From contig JBCCGT010000024.1 of NCBI GenBank assembly GCA_039029135.1, positions 1 to 64,000 of the forward strand: 64,000 nt of DNA. The letters run 5' to 3'. The position numbers were made by a program, and so were the translations under genes. How positions within the stretch are numbered: position 1 is the stretch's first letter; every line of letters begins with the position of its first letter. Below the pieces are notes generated by a model. The model saw only the letters and a list, made by a program, of their open reading frames with translations. It ran no database searches and was not told the DNA's origin. Source of the DNA: JALZVT01 sp039029135. Its GTDB lineage: Bacteria > Pseudomonadota > Gammaproteobacteria > Pseudomonadales > Azotimanducaceae. This document shows, piece after piece, positions 18,058-26,910 of the stretch.

Positions 18058-18927
18058 ATGTGTGACGAGCAGACCGCCCGCGACGCCGACGCCTACGCGG
18101 CGACCCTCTCCCGCCGCCGCTTTACCGGGGCGAGCCTGACGGTAGCGGCGGGCGCGGCCCTGCCGGGGACGGCAAACGCGAAGCGCCTGACCGAGCGCGA
18201 CGTCCGGGTGCCGACACCGGACGGCGAGGCGGACGCCTTTTTCGTCGCACCGACGCGGGGGCGCTGCCCCGGCGTGCTGATCTGGCCGGACATCCTGGGC
18301 CTGCGTCCGGCCTTCCGGCAGATGGCGCGACGCCTGGCCGGCGATGGTTACGCCGTGCTGGTAGTGAACCCTTACTATCGCCAGGCACGATCACCGGTGG
18401 TCGAAGAAGGCGCCAGCTTTCGCGATCCCGCCACCCGTGAGCGCGTCATGCCCTTGGCCCGCTCGCTGACCGCGGCGACCAACGAACGCGACGCCCGCGC
18501 GTTCGTCGCCTTTCTGGATGCCCAGCCGGAGTCGGATCCGCGCCGCAAGATCGGCACCATGGGCTACTGCATGGGCGCCGCGATGACCGTGCGCAGCGCG
18601 GCCGCCCAGCCGGACCGGATCGGCGCCGGCGCGTCGTTTCACGGCGGACGCCTCGTGACCGACCGTCCCGACAGTCCCCATCTGCTGGTGCCCACGACCA
18701 AGGCGAGCTACCTGTACGCCATCGCCGACAACGACGACAAGCAGCAGCCCGATGCCAAAGATGCGCTGCGCGCGGCGTACGCGGACGCGAGTCTGGATGC
18801 CGAGATCGAGGTGTACGAGGGCGCAATGCACGGCTGGTGCGTGCCGGACTCTGCGGCCTATCACGAGCAGCAGGCTGAACGCGCCTGGGCGCGGCTGTTG
18901 GTGCTGTTTTCCAAGGCGCTACGCTAG
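18058..18927 (+). CDS. Dienelactone hydrolase family protein with Tat-type signal
   Basis: A 289-residue alpha/beta hydrolase. SRRRFTGASLTVAAGAALPG near residues 18-37 is a twin-arginine signal, predicting export in folded form. The nucleophile elbow is GYCMGAA with the Cys typical of dienelactone hydrolases, and the catalytic His lies in AMHGWCVPD. The Asp in AIADNDDKQQ fits the third residue. It should cleave an ester or lactone in the periplasm. I prefer the ATG at 18058 (AAAGGA upstream) to an in-frame ATG at 18001. Confidence 0.83.
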   Translation: MCDEQTARDADAYAATLSRRRFTGASLTVAAGAALPGTANAKRLTERDVRVPTPDGEADAFFVAPTRGRCPGVLIWPDILGLRPAFRQMARRLAGDGYAVLVVNPYYRQARSPVVEEGASFRDPATRERVMPLARSLTAATNERDARAFVAFLDAQPESDPRRKIGTMGYCMGAAMTVRSAAAQPDRIGAGASFHGGRLVTDRPDSPHLLVPTTKASYLYAIADNDDKQQPDAKDALRAAYADASLDAEIEVYEGAMHGWCVPDSAAYHEQQAERAWARLLVLFSKALR

Positions 18928-18986
18928 GCTCTCCAAGGCGCCGCGCCGCGAGCGCGGCGTCGGACCAATGGGCGCGTCGTGCGGCC

Positions 18987-19406
18987 TCAGCCCCCTGCGC
19001 GCAGCCCGTCCAGCATGCCGGTCTCGGCGTTGACCCACCACTGGTTGCCGTCGGCGTCGAGCACCGTGAAGCTGTACGCGACGACCGTCTCTGCCAGCGG
19101 CTGGGACAGACGGGCGCCTGACCCCTCGGCGCGAGCGTGCAGGGCGTCGACGATCGCCCGGTCATCGACGCGCAGCGAGATCCCACTCGGACCGCCGTCC
19201 CGGCCACCGTCGCTGCGGATGTTGATCGAGATCCTGCCGGCACCGTCTTGCCACAGCAGTTCGGCGTGTTCGACGACGCCGTCGTCGCTGGCCGCCCGCC
19301 AGGACTCCGTTAGCCCCAGCGTAGCCACCGCCCAGTCGGCCAAGGCGCCCACGTCATCGGTCCACAGCAGAGGGAAGACCTCAGCGTTGTCGGTTCGCTT
19401 CTGCAT
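18987..19406 (-). CDS. Single-domain VOC family protein
   Basis: A 139-residue glyoxalase-fold protein. AEVFPLLWTDDVGALADWAV begins the first module, with LLWQDGAGRISINIR and the second-half strand AYSFTVLDADGNQWWVNAE. The single pair of modules suggests a dimeric enzyme or binding protein. The ATG lies 2 bases after the SDR stop, so the two genes are co-transcribed. Function within the family cannot be assigned. Confidence 0.7.
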   Translation of the reverse strand: MQKRTDNAEVFPLLWTDDVGALADWAVATLGLTESWRAASDDGVVEHAELLWQDGAGRISINIRSDGGRDGGPSGISLRVDDRAIVDALHARAEGSGARLSQPLAETVVAYSFTVLDADGNQWWVNAETGMLDGLRAGG

Positions 19407-19408
19407 GG

Positions 19409-20179
19409 CTACCAGTTCTCCACCCAGGGCCGCAGCACTACCTCGCACGTCCAGGTAGACCGGTGCTGTCGATGCAGGAATAGATAGAGCTCCGCGATCC
19501 GGTCGGGGTCGGCCATGTTGTCGTCGGTGCTCTCGCCGGCCAACCAGTGGGCGCGCGTGCCATCTTCCCGCGTCCAGCCGATGGCGGCGTCGATGGGCAC
19601 GTTGACGACGTGTATGCCCTGCGGCATCAGCTCGCGTCCCATGCTCTCAACAAGTCCCGCCTTGGCGCGGCACGCCATCGCGAAAGCGGCGCTGTTCGCG
19701 TAGCCCTTGAACGACGCCGAGGCGTTGGTAAACACGACCGTGCCGCGATGATCATCGCCCTCGGTATCGCGCGCCAACATGGCGCGTGCGGCCTGCTGGC
19801 CGACCAGAAACGCGCTGTACGAGGAGTTCTGCAGGACCTGTAGCGCGAGCGCCGGGTCGGCGTCCGCGATCGACTTACGAAAGATGTCGGGCATGCGTCC
19901 GTCGATGTTGTGCACCACCAGCCGAGGCGCGCCCAGATCCCGTGTGACCGCCTCGAACAGACCCTCAACCGCATCGGGCTGGGCGGCATCACAGGTGTAA
20001 AGGCGCACGCCGTGCTCTGCGGCTAACTGCGTCAGCACGTCCTTGTCCGGATTGCGCGCCGCCACGGCCACCGCCATGCCTTCGCGCGCGAACAGGCGCG
20101 CGCAGCTTGCGCTGACACCCGGACCGCCACCAACAATGAGCGCGACTTCGCGGTTCGCGCCGCCAGCAGACTCTCCCAT
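19409..20179 (-). CDS. Atypical SDR-fold protein lacking the catalytic tyrosine
   Basis: A 256-residue Rossmann protein. EVALIVGGGPGVSASCA is the nucleotide-binding loop (GGGPGVSAS replaces TGxxxGxG), and VVHNIDG stands where NNAG is usual. At the active site AFAMACRAKAGL has Ala four residues before the Lys, where classical SDRs carry Tyr. RELMPQGIHVVNVPID matches a known divergent SDR subgroup. It may be a non-classical reductase or a non-catalytic binder. The ATG at 20179 follows GGTAGG; a GTG at 20209 is less likely. Confidence 0.72.
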   Translation of the reverse strand: MGESAGGANREVALIVGGGPGVSASCARLFAREGMAVAVAARNPDKDVLTQLAAEHGVRLYTCDAAQPDAVEGLFEAVTRDLGAPRLVVHNIDGRMPDIFRKSIADADPALALQVLQNSSYSAFLVGQQAARAMLARDTEGDDHRGTVVFTNASASFKGYANSAAFAMACRAKAGLVESMGRELMPQGIHVVNVPIDAAIGWTREDGTRAHWLAGESTDDNMADPDRIAELYLFLHRQHRSTWTCEVVLRPWVENW

Positions 20180-20296
20180 CGACCTACCCCCGTAGCCAAT
20201 TCCGAGCACGCAGAATAACAGCCTCGGGGCGGGCTATACTGAGCGGCAAGAAAAACAGCACGACGACGCGCAGGAGCCAACGGGGGGCCAGGGCAC

Positions 20297-21172
20297 ATGA
20301 CGCATCCGATGGACGATTTTCCGGTGCGGCAGATGCGCTTCGACTACCCGGTCGAGGCATCGCCGATCTGGAGCCACAGCGCGCCCGACTTCTCGATGTT
20401 CATGAACGCGCTGGGCCTGCACGTGCCCTACTTCGAACGCTTTCTCGTCGCCGTCCTGCGCAAGGTGCGGCCGACGCTCAACGACGAGCAGCTACGCCGC
20501 GACGTCCGCGGCATCATCGGCCAGGAAGCCCATCACGCGTTCAACTTCGTGCAGTGGAACGCCACCATGGCGCGCGACTACCCACGCGTGCCGGAGCTGG
20601 AGGCCAGCGCTCGCGCCGGCTTCGACGCGAGGCTCGAGAAACGCAGCCTGATGCACCAGGTCGGCTTCGTCGCGGGCTACGAGACCTTCACCTTTCTTGG
20701 CGGCATCATCGTCCTCGATCGCTACCGTCGCTACATGGACGAGGCCGAGCCGAACCTGCGCTCGCTGTGGCTGTGGCACCAGGTCGAGGAGGTCGAACAC
20801 GGCAGCGTCGCCTTCGACGTCTATCAGGCCCTGTACGGCGAGCACGAGTGGGCGCGCAAGTGGTACGTCATCAGCGCGTTTACGCACATCGCGTTCGAAA
20901 CGCTGAGCGCCTACGCCCACATGGTCAACCGCGAGGGCTACTGGCGACGACCGCTGCGCGCGCTCAGGGCGTGGGGCTTCTTTCTCAGCTTCGCTAAAGA
21001 TCTCGCCGCGTCCGCGCTGCCCGTGCTGAAGCGCGGCTATCACCCGCGCCTGCATCCGATCTGCAACGACGAGCAAAACCCCATCGCCGTCGGCTGGCGC
21101 AAACGCTACGAGGCGGGGCTGGACAATCACGCGCTGAGCGACGCAACGCTCAACGAAATGCTGCCCGGCTGA
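20297..21172 (+). CDS. Predicted metal-dependent hydrolase (PF10118, ferritin-like)
   Basis: A 291-residue, alpha-helical protein. The segments GIIGQEAHHAFNF and WHQVEEVEHGSVAFDVY carry paired Glu and His residues spaced like a four-helix di-metal site, as in the family annotated as predicted metal-dependent hydrolases. I see no signal peptide. The family has no well-proven substrate; a di-iron oxygenase-like role is equally possible. It ends 70 bases before the carotenoid oxygenase on the same strand, so the pair may be an operon. Confidence 0.78.
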   Translation: MTHPMDDFPVRQMRFDYPVEASPIWSHSAPDFSMFMNALGLHVPYFERFLVAVLRKVRPTLNDEQLRRDVRGIIGQEAHHAFNFVQWNATMARDYPRVPELEASARAGFDARLEKRSLMHQVGFVAGYETFTFLGGIIVLDRYRRYMDEAEPNLRSLWLWHQVEEVEHGSVAFDVYQALYGEHEWARKWYVISAFTHIAFETLSAYAHMVNREGYWRRPLRALRAWGFFLSFAKDLAASALPVLKRGYHPRLHPICNDEQNPIAVGWRKRYEAGLDNHALSDATLNEMLPG

Positions 21173-21242
21173 GAACACGCAATCGCGGGCAGCCACCAGG
21201 ACAGCATCGCAGCGGCATGCGCAGCAGAAAGAGGCACACCAC

Positions 21243-22703
21243 ATGGCGACCATCGCAGGCAGCAACGAAATTCCAACTTGCCACGGCGCGCTGGACAATC
21301 TGGACGCCGAGCACGACTACTGGCTCGAGCCCATAGACGGCGAGCTGCCGGCGGATCTGGTCGGCACCTTCTACCGCAACGGGCCCGGGCGCCAACGCAT
21401 CGGTGACAGCAAGTACGGTCACTGGTTCGACGGCGACGGCATGCTCAGCGCGTTCAGCTTCACCGGCGGCGACCGACCGCGACTGCACTTTCGCAATCGC
21501 TACGTACGCACACCGAAATACGTCGAGGAGACGGCCAGCGAGTCGATCCGCTATCGCGGCTTCGGCACGCAGATTCCCGGCGGCTTCCTGAAAAATCTGT
21601 TTCAGATGCCCGCCAATCCCGCCAACACGAACACGATGTACCACGGCGGCAAACTGCTCGCGCTGAATGAGGGCGGCCGGCCGTACGCGTTGACGCCGGA
21701 GAACCTCGAAACACTCGGCGAGGACGACTACGACGGCACGCTGGGACGCGGCGACGTGTTCAGCGCCCACGGCAAGGTGCATCCAGACTCCGGTGACTAC
21801 ATCAACTTCGGCGCCGGCATGGACGGCATGTCGTGGCGCGGCCCGCGGCCCTGCCTGAAGCTCTATCGGATCGATCCCAACGGTCGGGTGAAGACACGCA
21901 ACAGCGTGGCGCTGGATAATTTCCCGTTTTGCCACGACTTCGCGATCACCGAAAACTATGCCGTGTTTTTCCTAGGCAGCATCGTTTTCGGCAACATGCT
22001 GCCGATGCTGGTTGGGGCGAAGACGATCGCCGATCAGATCAGCTTCGACGGCAGCATTCCGATGCAGGCGATCATCATCGACCTGAACACGCTGACGGAA
22101 GTGAAGCGCTTCGAGACGGACCCGGGCGCGATCATCCACTTTGCCAACGCGTTCGAGGACGGCGACGAGATCGTCGTCGACGCCATGTTCGCGGACAACT
22201 TCGAAGCCAACGCGACGCTGCTCGACGTGTTCAACCCCGAACTGCGCTTCAACGGCGGCGCCTACCGACGCTATCGACTGGATATGCGCGGCTCGCGGAT
22301 ACATCACGAGACCGTGAGCGACATCGAAAGTGAGTTCCCGACCATCAACACGGCGTGGACCGGCAAGCGCCACGGCCAGTGCTTCACGGCCTGCGCCTTC
22401 GACAACGGCGCCAACAGCTTCTTCAACGGCTTTCAGCGCGTCGACTTCGACGGCGCGGCGGACGTCGTCGAGCTGCCGCGCGGCCACTACGGTTCAGAGC
22501 CGCTGTTCGTACCGGCCCAGGGCGCGACGCGGGAAGACGATGGCTACATTCTGGAAGTGGTCTACGACGGCTTCGCGCACCGCAGCGAACTACAGGCGTT
22601 TCGCGCCGACAACGTCCAGGAGCAGGTATTTCGGGCACGGCTCGATCATCATCTGCCGCACCAGTTCCACGGCTTTTTTACGCCGGACGTGTTCGTCGCC
22701 TGA
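21243..22703 (+). CDS. Carotenoid oxygenase (RPE65/CCD) family protein
   Basis: A 486-residue non-heme iron dioxygenase. The N-terminus with VGTFYRNGPGRQRIG and HWFDGDGMLSAFSF is diagnostic. Candidate iron histidines are in KVHPDSGDY, PFCHDFAIT, AIIHFANAF and LPHQFHGFF near the C-terminus. Members cleave double bonds in carotenoids, stilbenes or lignin-derived olefins; no carotenoid biosynthesis genes lie here, so substrate is open. No signal peptide. The gene converges on sdaA with 14 bases between the stops. Confidence 0.9.
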   Translation: MATIAGSNEIPTCHGALDNLDAEHDYWLEPIDGELPADLVGTFYRNGPGRQRIGDSKYGHWFDGDGMLSAFSFTGGDRPRLHFRNRYVRTPKYVEETASESIRYRGFGTQIPGGFLKNLFQMPANPANTNTMYHGGKLLALNEGGRPYALTPENLETLGEDDYDGTLGRGDVFSAHGKVHPDSGDYINFGAGMDGMSWRGPRPCLKLYRIDPNGRVKTRNSVALDNFPFCHDFAITENYAVFFLGSIVFGNMLPMLVGAKTIADQISFDGSIPMQAIIIDLNTLTEVKRFETDPGAIIHFANAFEDGDEIVVDAMFADNFEANATLLDVFNPELRFNGGAYRRYRLDMRGSRIHHETVSDIESEFPTINTAWTGKRHGQCFTACAFDNGANSFFNGFQRVDFDGAADVVELPRGHYGSEPLFVPAQGATREDDGYILEVVYDGFAHRSELQAFRADNVQEQVFRARLDHHLPHQFHGFFTPDVFVA

Positions 22704-22717
22704 GGCGGACACGGCCC

Positions 22718-24118
22718 TCAGCACTCGACGATGCTGACGGGCACCTCGAGCACGTTGATGGCGAGTCCGCCGCGCGCGGTCTCTTTGTACTTGTCGCGCA
22801 TGTCGCGCCCGGTGTCGCGCATGGTCTTGATCACCTTATCGAGCGATACGAAGTGCGAGCCGTCGCCCCGCAGCGCCATCCGCGCAGCACTTATAGCCTT
22901 GACCGCCGCCATCGCGTTGCGCTCGATGCAGGGCACCTGTACCAGCCCGCCAATGGGATCGCAGGTGAGTCCCAGGTTGTGTTCCATAGCGATCTCGGCC
23001 GCGTTCTCTACCTGTGAGGGCGTGCCACCCAGCACCTCCGTTAATGCGCCCGCGGCCATCGAACACGCCGACCCGACCTCACCCTGGCAGCCGACCTCGG
23101 CGCCGCTGATCGACGCGTTCTTCTGATACAGGGTGCCGATTCCGGCCGCGGTGAGCAGAAAGCGCATCACGCCCGCCTCGTCCGCGCCGGGGACGAAGCG
23201 CGCGTAGTAGTGCAGCACGGCGGGAATGATCCCCGCGGCGCCGTTGGTGGGCGCGGTGACCACGCGCCCGCCCGCGGCGTTCTCCTCGTTCACTGCCAGC
23301 GCATACAGCGTCACCCAGTCGATGACGGTAAGCGGATCCGCGAGCGCGGCCTCCGGGCGGCTGAGCAGCTTGTGGTGCATGGCCGCCGCGCGTCTTGCGA
23401 CCTTCAGACCACCGGGCAACACGCCTTCGTTGGTGATGCCGGCGCTGACGCACGCCTGCATCACCGACCAGATGTCCCGCAGGCCCGATTCCGTTTCACC
23501 GCGCGGCCGCCACGCCTCTTCGTTGGCCCACATGATCTCTGAGATCGGCAGGTCGTGTCCGGCACACAGCGCGAGCAGCTCCGCGCCGCTGTCGAACGGA
23601 TAGCGCAGTTCACGCGTGTCTTCGACGACGTAGCCCGTCTCGGCCGCGGCTTCGTCGACGACCAATCCACCGCCGACCGAGTAGTAGACGCGCTCGCAGA
23701 TAGCCTCGCCCTGCGCATCCAGCGCGGTGAAGCGCATGCCATTCGGGTGAAACGGCAGCTTCGCACGGCGATGCAGCACGAGATCGCTGGCCTCGTCGTA
23801 GGCTATGCGGCGCTCCGACAAGAGCGCCAGTTCGCCCGCAGATCGGATCGCGGCGACCCGCTCGTTCATCGTTTCCACATCGACACTGTACGGTTGCTCG
23901 CCCATCAGACCGAGCAGCACGGCTTTCGGCGTACCGTGGCCTCGGCCGGTCGCGCCGAGCGAGCCGTACATCTCGGCCTTCACGCGGCCAACGCGCAGCA
24001 ACTCGCCGCTCTCCCGAAGACCCGTAACGAACAGCCGGGCCGCGTTCATGGGGCCCACCGTGTGCGAGCTGGACGGGCCGATGCCGATCTTAAAGAGCTG
24101 AAAAACGCTAATCGCCAT
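22718..24118 (-). CDS. sdaA: L-serine ammonia-lyase (iron-sulfur)
   Basis: A 466-residue single-chain L-serine dehydratase that converts serine to pyruvate and ammonia. The N-terminal FKIGIGPSSSHTVGPMNAA is diagnostic, and cysteines in GCQGEVGSACSMAAG and LTCDPIGGLVQVPC fit the oxygen-sensitive [4Fe-4S] cluster. The length matches the family. The ATG at 24118 starts the conserved region and overlaps the DUF2087 frame by 11 bases; the longer upstream frame is not conserved-looking. It is the last gene of a four-gene minus-strand operon. Confidence 0.93.
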   Translation of the reverse strand: MAISVFQLFKIGIGPSSSHTVGPMNAARLFVTGLRESGELLRVGRVKAEMYGSLGATGRGHGTPKAVLLGLMGEQPYSVDVETMNERVAAIRSAGELALLSERRIAYDEASDLVLHRRAKLPFHPNGMRFTALDAQGEAICERVYYSVGGGLVVDEAAAETGYVVEDTRELRYPFDSGAELLALCAGHDLPISEIMWANEEAWRPRGETESGLRDIWSVMQACVSAGITNEGVLPGGLKVARRAAAMHHKLLSRPEAALADPLTVIDWVTLYALAVNEENAAGGRVVTAPTNGAAGIIPAVLHYYARFVPGADEAGVMRFLLTAAGIGTLYQKNASISGAEVGCQGEVGSACSMAAGALTEVLGGTPSQVENAAEIAMEHNLGLTCDPIGGLVQVPCIERNAMAAVKAISAARMALRGDGSHFVSLDKVIKTMRDTGRDMRDKYKETARGGLAINVLEVPVSIVEC

Positions 24119-24581
24119 GCGCGCCTCGCTGGTCGTCCTGCTGGGAGCCGCCGTGCGCCGCGCGGCGCCGATCGCGCTGCCGCTCACGCGCGTGATGCCA
24201 GGCAATCGCATCACTCACCAGCCGCGAGCGCTCTGCCAGCGCGGCTGCCGTCACGGCCTGCTCGAGCCGGGGGTAGTTGACGAAATAGCGCTGTCCGGCG
24301 CGATCGCGCTTCACGTAGTCGCAGTCGATCAGATAACGGCGCGCGGTGACGTGGTCGACCCGCGCGTTCAGGGTACCCAGGCGCTCTTGCAGCCAGTCGT
24401 TCAGTTCGGCTTCGGCGTACGGTCGCCTGCGTTCCAGGCCGTCCGCCAGCAGCGCCAGCAGTATGTCGCGCTGACGCGGATGCTTCGGGATGCGCAGCAG
24501 CTCGCCGCCCGGCAGCAGTCGCAGCAGCACGCGCTCGACCTCCGCGAGATCGGCCGGCGGCGTAGGCGCGGCTGCGGCCAA
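24108..24581 (-). CDS. DUF2087-domain protein, possible DNA-binding regulator
   Basis: A 157-residue protein from a TTG three bases after the preceding stop. The segment LLRIPKHPRQRDILLALLAD, then RRRPYAEAELNDWL and TARRYLIDCDYVKRDRAGQ, is the DUF2087 winged-helix-like domain, often found in or beside transcription regulators. The basic, Gln/His-rich tail runs 11 bases into sdaA. No membrane segment. The start is uncertain because no strong ribosome site is visible. Confidence 0.72.
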   Translation of the reverse strand: MAAAAPTPPADLAEVERVLLRLLPGGELLRIPKHPRQRDILLALLADGLERRRPYAEAELNDWLQERLGTLNARVDHVTARRYLIDCDYVKRDRAGQRYFVNYPRLEQAVTAAALAERSRLVSDAIAWHHARERQRDRRRAAHGGSQQDDQRGAHGD

Positions 24582-24584
24582 GGG

Positions 24585-24902
24585 TCAGTCCGCGGGGATG
24601 ATCAGCCGCTCGCGCAGCTCGTTCGAACCGTTGGCGTCGTCGAGGCCAACCATTTCGCCGTAGCTCGACCGATGCACGAAATCGACTGCCGTGACGCCGC
24701 ACTTGCGCAGCGCATCCAGCGCCGCACCGCGACTGCGAAACTGCAGCGACTTGCCGCGCTTGTCGACCAGCGGTTCACGCGCCGCGCCGTCGATCGCATA
24801 GATGACGTAGACGATCGGATCGACGCCCAGCAGTTCCAGCCCCGGCGTGTTGCGGGCGCGCACGCGCGCCGCGAGATCGTCGAGAGTCAGTCGCTCCGCC
24901 AT
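24585..24902 (-). CDS. DUF6482 family protein
   Basis: A 105-residue acidic soluble protein. LTLDDLAARVRARNTPGLEL, VDKRGKSLQFRSRGAALDAL and SSYGEMVGL agree with a small gammaproteobacterial family I recall as DUF6482, of unknown role. It starts four bases after the phosphofructokinase stop and ends three bases before the DUF2087 start, so it is embedded in the operon. Confidence 0.65.
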   Translation of the reverse strand: MAERLTLDDLAARVRARNTPGLELLGVDPIVYVIYAIDGAAREPLVDKRGKSLQFRSRGAALDALRKCGVTAVDFVHRSSYGEMVGLDDANGSNELRERLIIPAD

Positions 24903-24906
24903 CGAT

Positions 24907-26247
24907 CTACGGGTCCAGCTCGAACGGATCGAGTCGCTTGGGTGCCAGCACGTTTTTCAGTCGCACGTAGCGCGGCATGCCGGCGCGATAGGCAGGATAG
25001 TCCTCGCCCTGAATCAGCGGCGCGAGGTAGGCGCGTCCCGCGGCGGTGACGCCGTAGCCGTCCCGGGTGATGAACTTCTTTGGCATCGGCTTTTCGACGT
25101 TGGCCACTTTCTTCAACGCGACCTCGCCGATCTTCCAGCGATAGGGCTTGTCGGAGGTGCGGACGATGGTCGGCATGACCGCGTTCCTGCCGGCCAGGGC
25201 GAAGCGCACCGCGGCCTGGCCGACCGCGTAGGCCTGCTTCACGTCCGTGCCGCTCGCGATGTGGCGTCCCGCGCGCTGAAGATAGTCGGCGACCGCCCAG
25301 TGGTACTTGTAGCCGTGCGCCTGCTTCACCATCGCGGCGATCGTCGGGGCGACGCCGCCGAGCTGGGTGTGGCCGAAGGCGTCCTTGCCGCCCGCGTCCG
25401 CGATGAAGGTGCCGTCGGCGTAGGCTGCCCCCTCGCTGACGACGATCACGCAGTAGCCGTTGCCGTCGACTGTGTCCTTGACGCGCGCGAGGAACCGTTC
25501 TTTATCGAACGCCACCTCCGGCAGCAGCACGATGTGCGGCGCATCCCCGGGCTGCTCCTGCGCGAGGCAGCTCGCGGCGGCGATCCAGCCGGCGTGCCGC
25601 CCCATGACCTCCAGGATGAACACCTTGGTCGAGGTTTCCGCCATGGACTCGACGTCGAGCGCCGCCTCGCGTGTAGCGACCGCGACGTACTTGGCGACCG
25701 AGCCGAAGCCAGGGCAGCAGTCCGTGTGCGGCAGGTCGTTATCGACCGTCTTGGGAATGCCGATGCAGGTGATCGGATAGCCAAGCTGGCTGCCAAGCTG
25801 GGAGACCTTGTGGGCGGTGTCCTGGGAATCGCCGCCGCCGTTGTAAAAGAAATACCCGATGTCGTGGGCCCGAAAGACCTCGATCAGGCGCTCGTACTCG
25901 CGGCGGTTATCCGTCAGCGAGCGCAGCTTGTAGCGGCAGGAGCCGAAGGCGCCGCTGGGCGTGGTGCGCAGACCGGCGATGGCGCTCGTCGACTCGCGCG
26001 AGGTGTCGATGAGTTCCTCGCGCAGTGCGCCGAGGATGCCGTTGCGCCCGGCGTAGACCTTGCCGATGCGCGTCGGATGCTTGCGCGCCGTTTCGATGAC
26101 GCCGCACGCGGTCGCGTTGATGACGGCGGTCACGCCACCGGACTGCGCATAGAAGGCGTTGGGCGCCGGCGGTTTCGGGTTCTTGCGGGAGAGAGTGCGC
26201 GTGCGGGTGGGCTTGCCGGCTGGCTTCTGCGTCCGAGAGGCGGCCAT
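24907..26247 (-). CDS. pfp: Pyrophosphate-dependent 6-phosphofructokinase
   Basis: A 446-residue PfkA-fold enzyme that phosphorylates fructose 6-phosphate. NAFYAQSGGVTAVINA begins the conserved region after a 29-residue basic, probably flexible tail. In YNGGGDSQDTAHK an Asp sits where ATP enzymes need Gly, and PKTVDNDLPHTD has Lys in place of the ATP-type Gly; both indicate use of pyrophosphate. EVMGRHAGWIA is the substrate site. AAGGA precedes the ATG. It is the first gene of the operon with DUF6482, DUF2087 and sdaA, linking lower glycolysis to serine breakdown. Confidence 0.9.
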   Translation of the reverse strand: MAASRTQKPAGKPTRTRTLSRKNPKPPAPNAFYAQSGGVTAVINATACGVIETARKHPTRIGKVYAGRNGILGALREELIDTSRESTSAIAGLRTTPSGAFGSCRYKLRSLTDNRREYERLIEVFRAHDIGYFFYNGGGDSQDTAHKVSQLGSQLGYPITCIGIPKTVDNDLPHTDCCPGFGSVAKYVAVATREAALDVESMAETSTKVFILEVMGRHAGWIAAASCLAQEQPGDAPHIVLLPEVAFDKERFLARVKDTVDGNGYCVIVVSEGAAYADGTFIADAGGKDAFGHTQLGGVAPTIAAMVKQAHGYKYHWAVADYLQRAGRHIASGTDVKQAYAVGQAAVRFALAGRNAVMPTIVRTSDKPYRWKIGEVALKKVANVEKPMPKKFITRDGYGVTAAGRAYLAPLIQGEDYPAYRAGMPRYVRLKNVLAPKRLDPFELDP

Positions 26248-26385
26248 CGAAAATCCTTGTTCCAGTTCTGTATTCGGAGCTTTGCGTTCCGAGTTCTCAG
26301 CATAGCAGCGGCGTCTGAATGAGCCTGCCGATGCATCCTATGCGACAATTCTCGCGCACGCCGTGGAGGAAAGCTCGCGCGAATT

Positions 26386-26889
26386 ATGCTGCCGTTTGTG
26401 CAACTGTTCTGGAATATCTGTCTCATGCGCGAGAGCCCGGCGCGGCTGCCGTCCAGCCCGGCTTTCGTGCTGCTGCTGCTGATTGTGCGCTTCGCGCTGG
26501 TGCTGATCATCGCCAACCTGCTGGCCTTCAGCGAACGCAGCTATCTGTCGATCCTGACTGAGGATCTGGTCAGCACCGTGGTCGCGATGCTGCTTATCTG
26601 GATGGCGCTGGCCGCCCGCTCGCTCGGCGCGCGGCTGCTGCAGACCCTGGGCGCCTACATCGGCATGGAGATCGTCATCTACCTGCTGCTGGGCGCCATT
26701 CTCGCCTTCACCGGCTCGCTCAACGACGCGCCGCAGCTGTTGGTCATGCTCATCACCATCTGGCAGATCGCCATCTTCGCGGCGATCTTGCACCACGCGA
26801 TGAACGTGCCGCTGGGCCTCGGCTTCGCGGTCTCTATCGGCATACTGACCATGAGCGTCATCGCCGGCCGCGTCGCGGTGGGGGCATAG
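26386..26889 (+). CDS. Four- to five-helix membrane protein of unknown function
   Basis: A 167-residue protein with hydrophobic stretches at about residues 26-46, 61-80, 90-112, 116-136 and 141-162. No catalytic motif or known domain is recognised. It ends 21 bases before mpl in the same direction and is probably co-transcribed with it. A second ATG at residue 14 is a possible start. It is divergent from the phosphofructokinase operon. Confidence 0.65.
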   Translation: MLPFVQLFWNICLMRESPARLPSSPAFVLLLLIVRFALVLIIANLLAFSERSYLSILTEDLVSTVVAMLLIWMALAARSLGARLLQTLGAYIGMEIVIYLLLGAILAFTGSLNDAPQLLVMLITIWQIAIFAAILHHAMNVPLGLGFAVSIGILTMSVIAGRVAVGA

Positions 26890-26910
26890 GTCACAAGAGT
26901 CGAGGAGCAC

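Noticed and set aside
17660..18139. Plus-strand frame in the gap before the dienelactone hydrolase
   Set aside because: Overlaps the hydrolase in another frame, Pro/Arg/Thr-rich and motif-free.
24847..26322. Plus-strand 491-codon frame antisense to the phosphofructokinase
   Set aside because: Antisense shadow; the opposite strand encodes an intact enzyme with all active-site motifs.
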